DNA of 24,278 bases, taken from the NCBI GenBank assembly GCA_964498755.1, contig CAZCIB010000036.1:1-24278 (forward strand), in the 5' to 3' direction. Under the pieces are notes generated by a model. The model had not been told where the DNA came from. It did not search any database and saw nothing but the letters and a program-made list of their open reading frames with translations. This document shows, one piece after another, positions 8,400 through 15,584 of the stretch. The position numbers were made by a program, and so were the translations under genes. Source of the DNA: RZZS01 sp964498755 (GTDB lineage Bacteria > Pseudomonadota > Alphaproteobacteria > Micavibrionales > Micavibrionaceae). Numbering within the stretch: position 1 is the stretch's first letter; every line of letters starts with the position of its first letter.

Positions 8400-9208
8400 T
8401 TAGCACGGTCAGAAAGAGAGAGACATTGAATCTTGAACATGATGTTGCGGAAGTCATGAACCCGGACTCGGATTTTCCGGTTTTGCTTTTGTGCGAGCAC
8501 GCGGGAAACAGGCTGCCTCCGGAAGTTCCCGCCTATCTAGGAATGGACAATGATTTCATAGACTCCTACCATGGCTATGATATTGGCATACCGCATGTTG
8601 CGCGTAAAGTTGCCCAGAGGCTGAATGCTACATGTATTCTTGGGATCTATTCGCGTTTGCTGATTGACCTAAACCGGTCTATCGACTCCCCGGATCTTTT
8701 GCATGATCATGATGATTACATTGTGATACCGGGCAATCAGAATTTAAGCGTAGAAGAGCTTCAGCGTCGAATCGACGCTTATCATACGCCGTATCACACT
8801 GTCTGTGCGCATCATATAGAGCGCCTGATGGAGATATACGACAAGCCAGCCGTGTTTTCCTTTCACTCTTTTCCAAGGCATCAAACCAGTTACCCGGAGC
8901 CGTTTCCTTGGAATTTTACCATACACCATCGAAACGGCCTTGGGCTTGAAGATATTGCCTTAAGTTTTTTTCAGAATAATTATCCCGAAGTTAAGATCGG
9001 CAATAATGATCCTTACGATCTCAAGTCCCTGCCAAGCACGTGCGGTTTTATGATGCATGGCGAGGAAAGAGGTTTACCAAACCTTTTGATTGAAGTTCCG
9101 AACGACCAGATGCGCGATCCAGAAGGTATTGAGAAATGGTCGAATGTCTGTCAAGAGCTGATTGAAACTTTCCCCGCTGCGCTTCGGATCACAAGAAAAG
9201 CAGCTTGA
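8387..9208 (+). CDS. N-formylglutamate amidohydrolase family protein
   Basis: Characterised members hydrolyse N-formyl-L-glutamate to formate and glutamate, the last step of one histidine-degradation route, and use a metal centre. Motifs visible here are CEHAGN (36-41), HGYDIG (62-67), SRLLIDLNRS (89-98), FSFHSF (158-163), NNDPYD (206-211) and HGEERGLPNLLIEVPND (224-240). These supply the usual His, Glu, Arg and Asn cluster. The 273-residue length is normal. There are no hut genes nearby, which argues against a simple histidine-degradation role. The partner is a ligase-like enzyme, so this protein may act on a gamma-glutamyl or N-acyl-glutamyl product. The ATG at 8387 overlaps the ligase stop by 13 bases but has no clear binding site. 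A TTG at 8426 follows a purine run (AGAAAGAGAGAG), and an ATG lies at 8456; both are alternative starts that keep all motifs. Confidence 0.88.
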   Translation: MSPLISTVRKRETLNLEHDVAEVMNPDSDFPVLLLCEHAGNRLPPEVPAYLGMDNDFIDSYHGYDIGIPHVARKVAQRLNATCILGIYSRLLIDLNRSIDSPDLLHDHDDYIVIPGNQNLSVEELQRRIDAYHTPYHTVCAHHIERLMEIYDKPAVFSFHSFPRHQTSYPEPFPWNFTIHHRNGLGLEDIALSFFQNNYPEVKIGNNDPYDLKSLPSTCGFMMHGEERGLPNLLIEVPNDQMRDPEGIEKWSNVCQELIETFPAALRITRKAA

Positions 9209-9209
9209 T

Positions 9210-9626
9210 CTAAGCCACGGCTCTTGCCGCGCCGGCGAAGGCGCGTTTGAAGGCTTCAATTTCCTCGGCGCTGTAGCCCATCAGGCGGGCGATGATGATA
9301 TCGTCGGACGGATCCGATTTCCGCTTGCCGCCCATGATCTCGCGCCGGATCCAGAAAAACGTCTGGGCGCGCCATTCCGAGCCGGGCAGCGTATAGCAGA
9401 CATAGCGCACCGTGCGGCCAAGCTTGGCATGCCAGATATCCGATTCGAGCCGGACGATGCGACCGCGCGCGACGTAAGGCGCATAGGCCTGTTCGGGAAT
9501 ACTGTCTCTGGCGATGGTTTCTTCGGGTGGGGTTTCTTCGCAGAAAACGGCGAGTTTCTTTCGGCCCGCCAGCATCAAGCTTAATTCGCGTCCCTCGTGA
9601 GGACGGGTGTTACTGCGTCGCAGCAT
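9210..9626 (-). CDS. Hypothetical protein
   Basis: I do not recognise the family. The 138-residue product (from ATG 9626; a TTG at 9629 and an ATG at 9575 are alternatives) is soluble. It has an N-terminal LAGRKKLAVFCEE strand, a central IWHAKLGRTVRYVCYTLPGSEWRAQTFFW stretch that reads as beta-hairpins with several aromatics, and a C-terminal helical region (SAEEIEAFKRAF). GC content is higher than in the amidohydrolase gene, and its stop is separated from that convergent stop by a single base. No terminator is visible between them, so read-through antisense transcription is possible. Confidence 0.65.
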   Translation of the reverse strand: MLRRSNTRPHEGRELSLMLAGRKKLAVFCEETPPEETIARDSIPEQAYAPYVARGRIVRLESDIWHAKLGRTVRYVCYTLPGSEWRAQTFFWIRREIMGGKRKSDPSDDIIIARLMGYSAEEIEAFKRAFAGAARAVA

Positions 9627-9721
9627 CAAGATAATCCAGCCCAGTTGTTTAATTCAAAACTTGGTCTTGTATTATTCTTATATTAGTTCGTGCTCATAGT
9701 GCAACACAAAAAGGACGCAAT

Positions 9722-9838
9722 TTGAATCGGGGTATGAGCGGTTTTTTTTATATGATTGTTTTTGCTATTTTTTATCTTGCGTCAGATTGTGGAAAAGTGA
9801 TGGCGCGTCTTAAAGGTCGTATCTATGTAATTCTGTAA
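9722..9838 (+). CDS. Possible small membrane protein, TTG start
   Basis: A 38-codon frame begins at TTG 9722, six bases after AAGGAC (9711-9716), and ends at TAA 9836-9838. An in-frame ATG at 9734 gives 34 residues. The product starts with a short polar tip and has one hydrophobic segment (GFFYMIVFAIFYLA) followed by a basic tail (KVMARLKGR), the usual pattern for a single-span small protein with positive-inside orientation. Its 3' end overlaps the convergent 79-aa gene by 29 bases. The call rests on the binding site and composition only. The region is AT-rich, so chance remains a real alternative. Confidence 0.3.
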   Translation: MNRGMSGFFYMIVFAIFYLASDCGKVMARLKGRIYVIL

Positions 9839-10049
9839 CCGAAATGTCAGATTCGACGATCCTCGCATCCGGATATCGGGTCTTGTAACGATCAAAATCT
9901 TTTCGCTTCCCCAGTTCTGTGTAGCGGTATTTCTGAATCTCTCCATTTCCACGGCGCGCCACAGTTTTCAAGGCGTTAGGCTCTTTTTGCGCGTGCGTTC
10001 GCGAGTGGAAAAGGGTAACCAGATCAGGGCATAAATTTGGCGCGCTCAT
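9810..10049 (-). CDS. Small hypothetical basic protein
   Basis: This 79-residue protein is not recognised. It is basic and soluble, with a Lys/Arg/Tyr-rich middle (EIQKYRYTELGKRKDFDRYKTRYPDA) and no obvious helix-turn-helix. The start is well supported: AGAGGA lies about 8 bases before ATG on the minus strand, and a good promoter lies about 45 bases upstream. It is divergent from the cyclic-nucleotide-binding gene. An inverted repeat flanks its promoter, so it is probably regulated. Whether it binds its own operator is unknown. Confidence 0.65.
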   Translation of the reverse strand: MSAPNLCPDLVTLFHSRTHAQKEPNALKTVARRGNGEIQKYRYTELGKRKDFDRYKTRYPDARIVESDISVTELHRYDL

Positions 10050-10076
10050 TTTTTTTCCTCTGTATCATATATTGAT

Positions 10077-10124
10077 TGTTTGACTTGTTACGAATAATAG
10101 CTGGTCTCGCTAATATGTCAAACA
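10077..10124. promoter_or_regulatory. Minus-strand promoter flanked by TGTTTGAC/GTCAAACA inverted repeat
   Basis: Read on the minus strand, a perfect TTGACA (plus 10116-10121), a 16-base spacer and TATTAT (plus 10094-10099) form a strong sigma70-type promoter for the 79-aa gene. An exact 8-base inverted repeat, TGTTTGAC (10077-10084) and GTCAAACA (10117-10124), places one arm on the -35 and the other just past the transcription start. This is a typical layout for a repressor operator pair. The bases 10122-10199 before the plus-strand gene show no equally clear plus-strand promoter; a TAGAAT at 10162-10167 is a weak -10 candidate. Confidence 0.5.
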
Positions 10125-10199
10125 CTTTTTAATCTTCATAATTTTTTGGGGCCTGCTACGCTAGAATGGAATATGCTTTCCTCTGACTAAGGAGTTTTC

Positions 10200-10754
10200 A
10201 TGAAAGAATATCTGGACCCCAGAAAACAAAGAGATCCCGCGGGCCGTCCCAAAATCGTGACGCGCACGGTGTTTTACACGGGCCAGGTGATTTTCGAGGA
10301 AGGCTCTATGGGCCACCGCGCCTATTACATCGAATCGGGGCGCGTCGAGGTCAGCGTCAAGGAAGGTCCGCATAAAATTGTCGTGTCAGAACTCGGCCCC
10401 GGCGAGATATTCGGGGAAATGGCTCTGATTTCCGACGAGCCGCGCTCGGCCACTGTCACCGCGCTCGAAAATACGACCGTCGCCGTTATCAGCGAGGCCG
10501 AGCTCAAGCAGCGCATTGTCGGCATGCATGACGAGGCGATTACGTCCCTGATCGACGTTCTGATCGACCGTCTCAAAAGCGCGAACAAAGGGCAGGCAAA
10601 ATATTATAAAAACCTCGCCGATTACCAGGGCAGGATTATGGGCATCGTCAACCGCATCGAAGACGGCTTCGACGATGCGCGTCTCGAGGACCTCAAGGAA
10701 GAGATAGAACCGCTGCTGGACGCGATGGAGCGGGCGCTGGACAAGTATTCGTAA
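10200..10754 (+). CDS. Cyclic-nucleotide-binding domain protein without DNA-binding domain
   Basis: Residues about 20-105 form a CAP-family cyclic nucleotide-binding domain. VFYTGQVIFEEGSMGHRAYYIESGRVEV is followed by the phosphate-binding cassette FGEMALISDEPRSATVTA, with Glu73 and Arg82 at the positions that contact ribose and phosphate. The remaining 80 residues are helical with no helix-turn-helix, so this is not a Crp/Fnr transcription factor. The C-terminal helices (NLADYQGRIMGIVNRIEDGF) may mediate oligomerisation or partner binding. Start ATG 10200 has a strong AAGGAG about 8 bases upstream. The gene stands alone and converges on the aas gene across a repeat. The ligand (cAMP, cGMP or other) cannot be told from sequence. 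Confidence 0.88.
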   Translation: MKEYLDPRKQRDPAGRPKIVTRTVFYTGQVIFEEGSMGHRAYYIESGRVEVSVKEGPHKIVVSELGPGEIFGEMALISDEPRSATVTALENTTVAVISEAELKQRIVGMHDEAITSLIDVLIDRLKSANKGQAKYYKNLADYQGRIMGIVNRIEDGFDDARLEDLKEEIEPLLDAMERALDKYS

Positions 10755-10760
10755 ATAGTT

Positions 10761-11004
10761 GCGAGTTGCGAGAAACGAGAAGCGAGTTACGAGAGCCCCT
10801 CACCCAATCTCGGCTATCGCTTTTCATTTTTGAAAAGCAAAGCCTCGCTACCCTCTCCCGAGGGAGAGGGATTCGGGGGGCTTGCTTTTTTCCCCTTCTC
10901 CCTTGGGAGAGGGAGGGGCCCGGCGCAGCGCGACCGTGCGTAGACGGGAGGGTGAGGGGAAACTCGCTTCTCGCTTCTCGATTCTCGTTTCTCGCTTCTC
11001 GCTT
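10761..11004. repeat. Composite palindromic repeat with inverted heptamer arrays
   Basis: The left end (10761-10795) is five tandem heptamers of the pattern [GA]CGAG plus two bases. The right end (10963-11004) is six tandem heptamers CTCGCTT with variants CTCGATT and CTCGTTT, which is the inverse complement of the left array. Between them CCCCTCACCC (10796-10805) is matched by GGGTGAGGGG (10950-10959). The interior holds further hairpins: GCTTTTCA/TGAAAAGC (10819-10838), CCCTCTCCC/GGGAGAGGG (10851-10870) and CTCCC/GGGAG near 10897-10910. The CCCTCTCCC-type core is a familiar dispersed repeat in proteobacteria. Lying between two convergent genes, it could also act as a two-way terminator. Confidence 0.7.
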
Positions 11005-11010
11005 CTGAAG

Positions 11011-14000
11011 CTACGCCGCCTGTTTTAACTGCTCCTCCACAAGCGCCTTGATGCCGGGATAGTCCGCCTTGCCTGTTCCAAGGACGGGGATCTGATCCAC
11101 CGTGATCGCCTGCGCGGGCACGGCGAGCGGCGTGATCCCGTTGTCTTTCGCGTATGCGCTTAACGCGTCGCGGTTCGGGTCTTCCTTCGTGGTGACGAGG
11201 ATGAGTTTTTCGCCCTTGCGTTCGTCGGGCATATTGACGACGGCGTGTTCGGCGTCGGGCCAGACGGCCTGCGCCATGGCCTCGGACGTGGCGAGCGAGA
11301 CCATTTCGCCCGCGATCTTGGCGAAGCGCTTGGCGCGGCCCTTGATGGCGACGAATCCTTCCGCGTCGACGGCGACGATATCGCCCGTATCGTGCCAGCC
11401 TTCCTCCGGCGGCTGGAGAACGCCCGGGTTGTCGGCGAGCAGATAGCCGAGCATGACGTTCGGCCCGCGCAAATAAAGCCGTCCGCCCTCGTCGACGCCC
11501 TCCATCTTCTCGATCGCATGTTCAAGACCGGGCAGGAACCGTCCGACCGTTCCCGGCTTTTGCTGCATCGGGGAATTGACGGCGATGACGGGCGCGGTTT
11601 CCGTGACGCCATAGCCCTCGAGGATGCGCACGCCATAGCGTTCCATATAGGTCTTGCGGGTTTCCTCGCGGACTTTCTCTGCGCCGGCGAAAATATAGCG
11701 CATGCGGTAAAAGTCATACGGATCGGCCATTTTCGCGTAGCCCGTTAAGAAAGTGTCCGTGCCGAACATGATCGTGGCGTTCGAGTAATAGACAAGCTCC
11801 GGCACGATTCTGTAGTGCAGCGGACTGGGATACAAAAACGTTTTCACGCCGGAGAGAACAGGCAGCAGCGTTCCGCCCGTCAGGCCAAAGGAATGGAACA
11901 TCGGCAGGCAGTTAAAGACGATATCCTGCCGGTTGAAATCGACGCGGGCCGTGAGCTGCACGACGTTGGTCATGATGTTTTCGTGGCTCAGCACGACGCC
12001 CTTGGGCAGGCCTTCCGAGCCGGAAGTGAACAGGACCACGGCAGGGTCGCCGTGCCTGACCGCGTGGCTTCTATGTTCGCTCTCAATGCGGAAACGCGCG
12101 AACAGCGCGCCGATCTTGTCGGTTATCTTAAGGTTTTTTCGGATGTCTTCGAGGTAAATCACTTCCGCATGCTTGCGCATTTCCTCTTCGAGATTTTGCA
12201 GGCGGCCCTGTTCAATAAATCGCCGCGAGGTCAGCACGGTTTTGACTTTCGCGGTTTTGAGCGCGGAGGCGATGGCGTGTTCGCCTGCGGAAAAATTCAG
12301 CATCGCCGGAACGCGTCCGATCATCTGCAAAGCAAAGAACGTCATAAGCGCGCCGTTCGAATTGGGCAGCATCACGCCGACATTTTCCGCGCGTTCGGTC
12401 ATGCTCTTAAAGACATTGCCGAGTACATAGCAGCCCTGAAGCAGCTTGTTGAACTTCATCGGCTTGCGGTCCTGATCCTCGGCGATAACGGCGTCGCCGC
12501 CATTGACGTGCTTCGCCTTCAGCAGCGCTTCGAACAAAGTCTGCTTGCGGTCGCCGGTGATGAACATCATGTCTTCCATCAGATCGTAAAGCTGGCGGCC
12601 TGCGGCGGCGCGGCGCTTGCGTCCTTTAAGCTCTTCGTCGATCTTGAACTTGCGCGGCTCAAGGATCGTCATGGTGATTTTCGGGAAGTTGTGCTTGGGC
12701 ACCTTGCCCTTGAGGCGCGCGAAAGGCGTATGCTGCACGCCGTCCAGACGCACGGGCAGGACGTAGGCGTCCGTCTTGTCGGCCACCATGCCGGGCCCGT
12801 CATAAACCTTCATCAGCGCGCCGGTCTCGGTCAGACGCCCTTCCGGAAAGATGACGACGTGCTTGTCCTCGGCGACTTTTTTGATCAGGCTTTTCATCGA
12901 GAACGGGTTGGCCGGGTTGAGCGGAAACGCGTCGACGAGCTTTAAAAACGGCCTGACCCACCACCATTCGGCGACGTCGCTGCTGACCGCGAACATGGGC
13001 TTGCCGGGCAGATAGGCCGCGAGGATCGGCGCGTCTAAAAAAGAAACGTGATTGACGACGATGACGGCGCGCGGCCCCGCCTTTTCAATGTTTTCCTGCC
13101 CGCGCACCTCGACGTTATAGAGCAGCTTGAACAGCGCCTGCATAAAGCTTTTGAGCAAGTAATCGGGCAAAAGCGCGCAGATATAGATCGCAACGAACGC
13201 GTTGGCGATGGCGAGCGCGAGAAAGATTTCCCGGATCTCCCAGCCTGTGAGGATTAAAAAAGCCGAGATCGCGCTGGAGACGGCAATGAAACAGGCGTTG
13301 ATAATCGCGCTGCCCGCCAGAATGCGCGCGCGGTTTTCGTCTTTTGTGTATTTCTGGATAATTGCGTTGAGCGGAACGACGAACAGGCCGCCGCACAGCG
13401 CGATCATGAAGACGTCGAGCATCACGCGCCAGTGCGCAAACTCGGTTAAGAACGCGCCAAGACCGATCAGTTCTTCCCCGCCCGCGTTCAGCGCGTTCCC
13501 GGCGAAATAGAGATGCACGCCGAAGAGCGTAATCCCGAGCGCGGCGAGCGGGACGTAGACGGCCTCGACCCGGCCTTTCAAAAGCTTTTCGTTCAAAAGC
13601 CCGCCGACGCCGATCCCGACCGAAAACAGCGCGAGAAAGAGCGCGAGCACATGCTCGTTCGCGCCCAGCGTTTCTTGGGTGTAATTGGGCATCTGCGCGA
13701 GGAACACGCCGCCCAGAAAGTAAAACCAGGCCACGCCCAAAATCGCCTGCACGATGCCGCGCTTTTGCGCAAACGCCGTTTTGAGAATGGATATGGTTTC
13801 CGTGAGCGGGTTTTTGTTGAGTTCGAAAGAGGGCGCTTTCACCGGGGCGTAAGGGATGCGCCGCGCCGCCCAGTAGCCAAATCCCGCCGCGAGCAGGATC
13901 ACGGCGGCGACGATTTTCTCGCCGCCCGCCACGGTGATCATCACCGCGCCCGCAATGGTGCCGATCAGGATTGCGAGAAACGTGCCGGTATTCAGCATGG

Positions 14001-14442
14001 CGTTGCCGCCGATCAACTCTTCGCTTTTCAAGTGCTGCGGTAAAATGGAATATTTACTCGGCCCGAAAAAGGCCGATTGGCACCCCAGCAAAAACAGCGC
14101 GACGAAAGACAGGAAAACCGAATGCGTCAGAAGCGCAATCGCCCCTAAAACGGCGATGCCGATCTCCGCGAGCTTGACGATGCGGATCACCGCGTCCTTG
14201 GGGTATTTGTCGGCGAGCTGCCCGCCCATCGCGGAAAACAGGATAAAGGGCAGGATGAACACGCCCGCCGCCAACGTCACCAGAACCTGCGCGTTGTCGC
14301 CGCCGCTGGCGCCCGCGCCAAAGAGCAGCATGACCGCAAGCGCGTTCTTGAACAGGTTATCGTGAAACGCGCCCAGGAACTGCGCCCCGAAGAGCGGCGC
14401 GAACCGGCGGTCTTTTAATAAAGCAAACTGGTTGTTTTTCAT
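11011..14442 (-). CDS. aas: LplT-Aas fusion: lysophospholipid transporter, acyltransferase and acyl-ACP synthetase
   Basis: Three modules for recycling lysophospholipids are fused in 1143 residues. Residues about 1-420 are an LplT-like major-facilitator domain (FAPLFGAQFLGAFHDNLFKNAL near the start, about 12 hydrophobic segments) that would flip lysophosphatidylethanolamine inward. Residues about 440-640 are a PlsC-type acyltransferase with NHVSFLD (His465, Asp470) and FPEGR (533-536). Residues about 680-1143 are an AMP-forming acyl-ACP synthetase with LFTSGSEGLPKG (804-815), EGYGVTETAP and HDTGD motifs. In E. coli LplT and Aas are separate proteins encoded by adjacent genes, and the summed lengths fit this product. 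The frame runs open to 14535, but the ATG at 14442 starts exactly at the conserved MFS N-terminus. The 31 extra residues are basic and fall on an intergenic repeat. The binding site is weak. Confidence 0.92.
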   Translation of the reverse strand: MKNNQFALLKDRRFAPLFGAQFLGAFHDNLFKNALAVMLLFGAGASGGDNAQVLVTLAAGVFILPFILFSAMGGQLADKYPKDAVIRIVKLAEIGIAVLGAIALLTHSVFLSFVALFLLGCQSAFFGPSKYSILPQHLKSEELIGGNAMLNTGTFLAILIGTIAGAVMITVAGGEKIVAAVILLAAGFGYWAARRIPYAPVKAPSFELNKNPLTETISILKTAFAQKRGIVQAILGVAWFYFLGGVFLAQMPNYTQETLGANEHVLALFLALFSVGIGVGGLLNEKLLKGRVEAVYVPLAALGITLFGVHLYFAGNALNAGGEELIGLGAFLTEFAHWRVMLDVFMIALCGGLFVVPLNAIIQKYTKDENRARILAGSAIINACFIAVSSAISAFLILTGWEIREIFLALAIANAFVAIYICALLPDYLLKSFMQALFKLLYNVEVRGQENIEKAGPRAVIVVNHVSFLDAPILAAYLPGKPMFAVSSDVAEWWWVRPFLKLVDAFPLNPANPFSMKSLIKKVAEDKHVVIFPEGRLTETGALMKVYDGPGMVADKTDAYVLPVRLDGVQHTPFARLKGKVPKHNFPKITMTILEPRKFKIDEELKGRKRRAAAGRQLYDLMEDMMFITGDRKQTLFEALLKAKHVNGGDAVIAEDQDRKPMKFNKLLQGCYVLGNVFKSMTERAENVGVMLPNSNGALMTFFALQMIGRVPAMLNFSAGEHAIASALKTAKVKTVLTSRRFIEQGRLQNLEEEMRKHAEVIYLEDIRKNLKITDKIGALFARFRIESEHRSHAVRHGDPAVVLFTSGSEGLPKGVVLSHENIMTNVVQLTARVDFNRQDIVFNCLPMFHSFGLTGGTLLPVLSGVKTFLYPSPLHYRIVPELVYYSNATIMFGTDTFLTGYAKMADPYDFYRMRYIFAGAEKVREETRKTYMERYGVRILEGYGVTETAPVIAVNSPMQQKPGTVGRFLPGLEHAIEKMEGVDEGGRLYLRGPNVMLGYLLADNPGVLQPPEEGWHDTGDIVAVDAEGFVAIKGRAKRFAKIAGEMVSLATSEAMAQAVWPDAEHAVVNMPDERKGEKLILVTTKEDPNRDALSAYAKDNGITPLAVPAQAITVDQIPVLGTGKADYPGIKALVEEQLKQAA

Positions 14443-14476
14443 TCTTTTCGGCCCTTTTGCTGTCCGTCCTTTTTTT

Positions 14477-14507
14477 ACCGCGAATGAACGCGAATGCACA
14501 CGAATAA
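14477..14507. repeat. Short tandem CGCGAATG-type repeat
   Basis: Three imperfect units, ACCGCGAATGA, ACGCGAATGC and ACACGAATAA, lie just upstream of aas. They are followed to 14672 by further short TTCG/CGAA-rich inverted stretches such as TTCGAAGAAGCGAA and CTTCGGAGCTTCGG. A related CTTCGCGCCTTCGCGGTTTA stretch occurs near 512-532. These look like members of dispersed extragenic repeats. No gene is seen between 14443 and 14672. Confidence 0.4.
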
Positions 14508-14672
14508 CGCGCCGAAGGCGCAAATATAATTTCACTGCAAAGACATAGAGAGCGCCGGCGATTATCGAGCGCGAAGTTTCGAAGAAGCGAAGAAATCTTC
14601 GGAGCTTCGGGCCTTCGCGTTTAAATAAAACCCCTTCCGTGAACGCCGCATCTCTGTAGCTTTAATTTCCTT

Positions 14673-15419
14673 TTACTTAAAAACCCCTTGCTCCAGAAAA
14701 TGTTCAATCTGATCGTGCACGCCTTTATGCCATGAAATGAAGCTGTGCGTCACGGGCCGCGTAATATGGTCTTTCATGCCGGGGAGTTTCGTGCGCTCGA
14801 CCGCCACGCGCCCGTCATGTTCTCCGTCGAACAGCATGTTGGCGATAACGTAAGGCCAGCCAAGGCTTCCGGCGATAATGCCGAGCTCGTAATACGGTTC
14901 GTCCTTCGGCGTGTTTTCCTGAACTTCCGTGGTCAGCTCCTGCCCGGCCTTGCCGAACACCCAGCGATAGGGCGGAATGTTTTTGAGGAAATTCGCGACT
15001 TCGCTGCCCTGATGCGGCGGGGCGAGCATCACGACCCGGCCCAGTTTTGCCGCCGGAATCTCGTCCCGGTATTTTTCGAGATAGCGCCGCGTCACCAGCC
15101 CGCCGAGCGAATGCGTGACGAAATGGACGCGGCTCTCATTTTCCCAAACCTGACGCTTTTCCAGCGCATCGCGCAGAACGTCGGCGTTGCCGTCGATATC
15201 CTTGAACTGCGAGGGATAGGTCACGCTGATGATTTTATAGCCGCGTTTTTTGAGCGCGAGATGCGCCATGCCCATATGCACGCTCACATGCCCGATCCCG
15301 TGGAGCAGGACAATGGTTTCGTTTTTACTTTTGACGCCGTGTTCGTCCGTCATGCCGCCATCCGCCCTCGCCGGAATTATCAGGGCCATTACGGCCAAGC
15401 ATATCATAACGCCTTTCAT
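14673..15419 (-). CDS. Secreted alpha/beta-hydrolase, lipase-like
   Basis: The protein is a predicted exported esterase or lipase of the alpha/beta-hydrolase fold, 248 residues long. Residues 1-19 form a signal peptide (MKGVMICLAVMALIIPARA). The oxyanion region is IVLLHGIGHV (36-45). The nucleophile elbow THSLGG puts Ser104 at the centre. Asp202 in the DGRVAV loop and His225 in THSF are the likely acid and base, in the order and spacing of triacylglycerol-lipase relatives. No lid domain or lipobox was recognised. The gene is divergent from the methyltransferase gene with about 165 bases between. The substrate is unknown, and esterase, phospholipase or lipase activity are all possible. Confidence 0.85.
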   Translation of the reverse strand: MKGVMICLAVMALIIPARADGGMTDEHGVKSKNETIVLLHGIGHVSVHMGMAHLALKKRGYKIISVTYPSQFKDIDGNADVLRDALEKRQVWENESRVHFVTHSLGGLVTRRYLEKYRDEIPAAKLGRVVMLAPPHQGSEVANFLKNIPPYRWVFGKAGQELTTEVQENTPKDEPYYELGIIAGSLGWPYVIANMLFDGEHDGRVAVERTKLPGMKDHITRPVTHSFISWHKGVHDQIEHFLEQGVFK

Positions 15420-15584
15420 CGCGGATCAATACGTCATATTTCGCCGGGAAGTTCAAGATTATTGGCGCCGGAGATTATCGCGTAACAGGCGCGGCGCATG
15501 CCGGGGCGGCATTTTTTCCTTTATTGCGGGACGTGTTTTTGATTAATCTCTCTCATGCGTGTTCAAACCAGAAGGAAAAGATGA

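Noticed and set aside
10963..11004. Possible CRISPR array in the tandem heptamers
   Set aside because: The units are 7 bases with no spacers, and no cas gene is present.
11815..12945. Long plus-strand frame (376 codons) inside aas
   Set aside because: It is antisense to the PlsC and AMP-binding regions, has shadow-like composition and no binding site.
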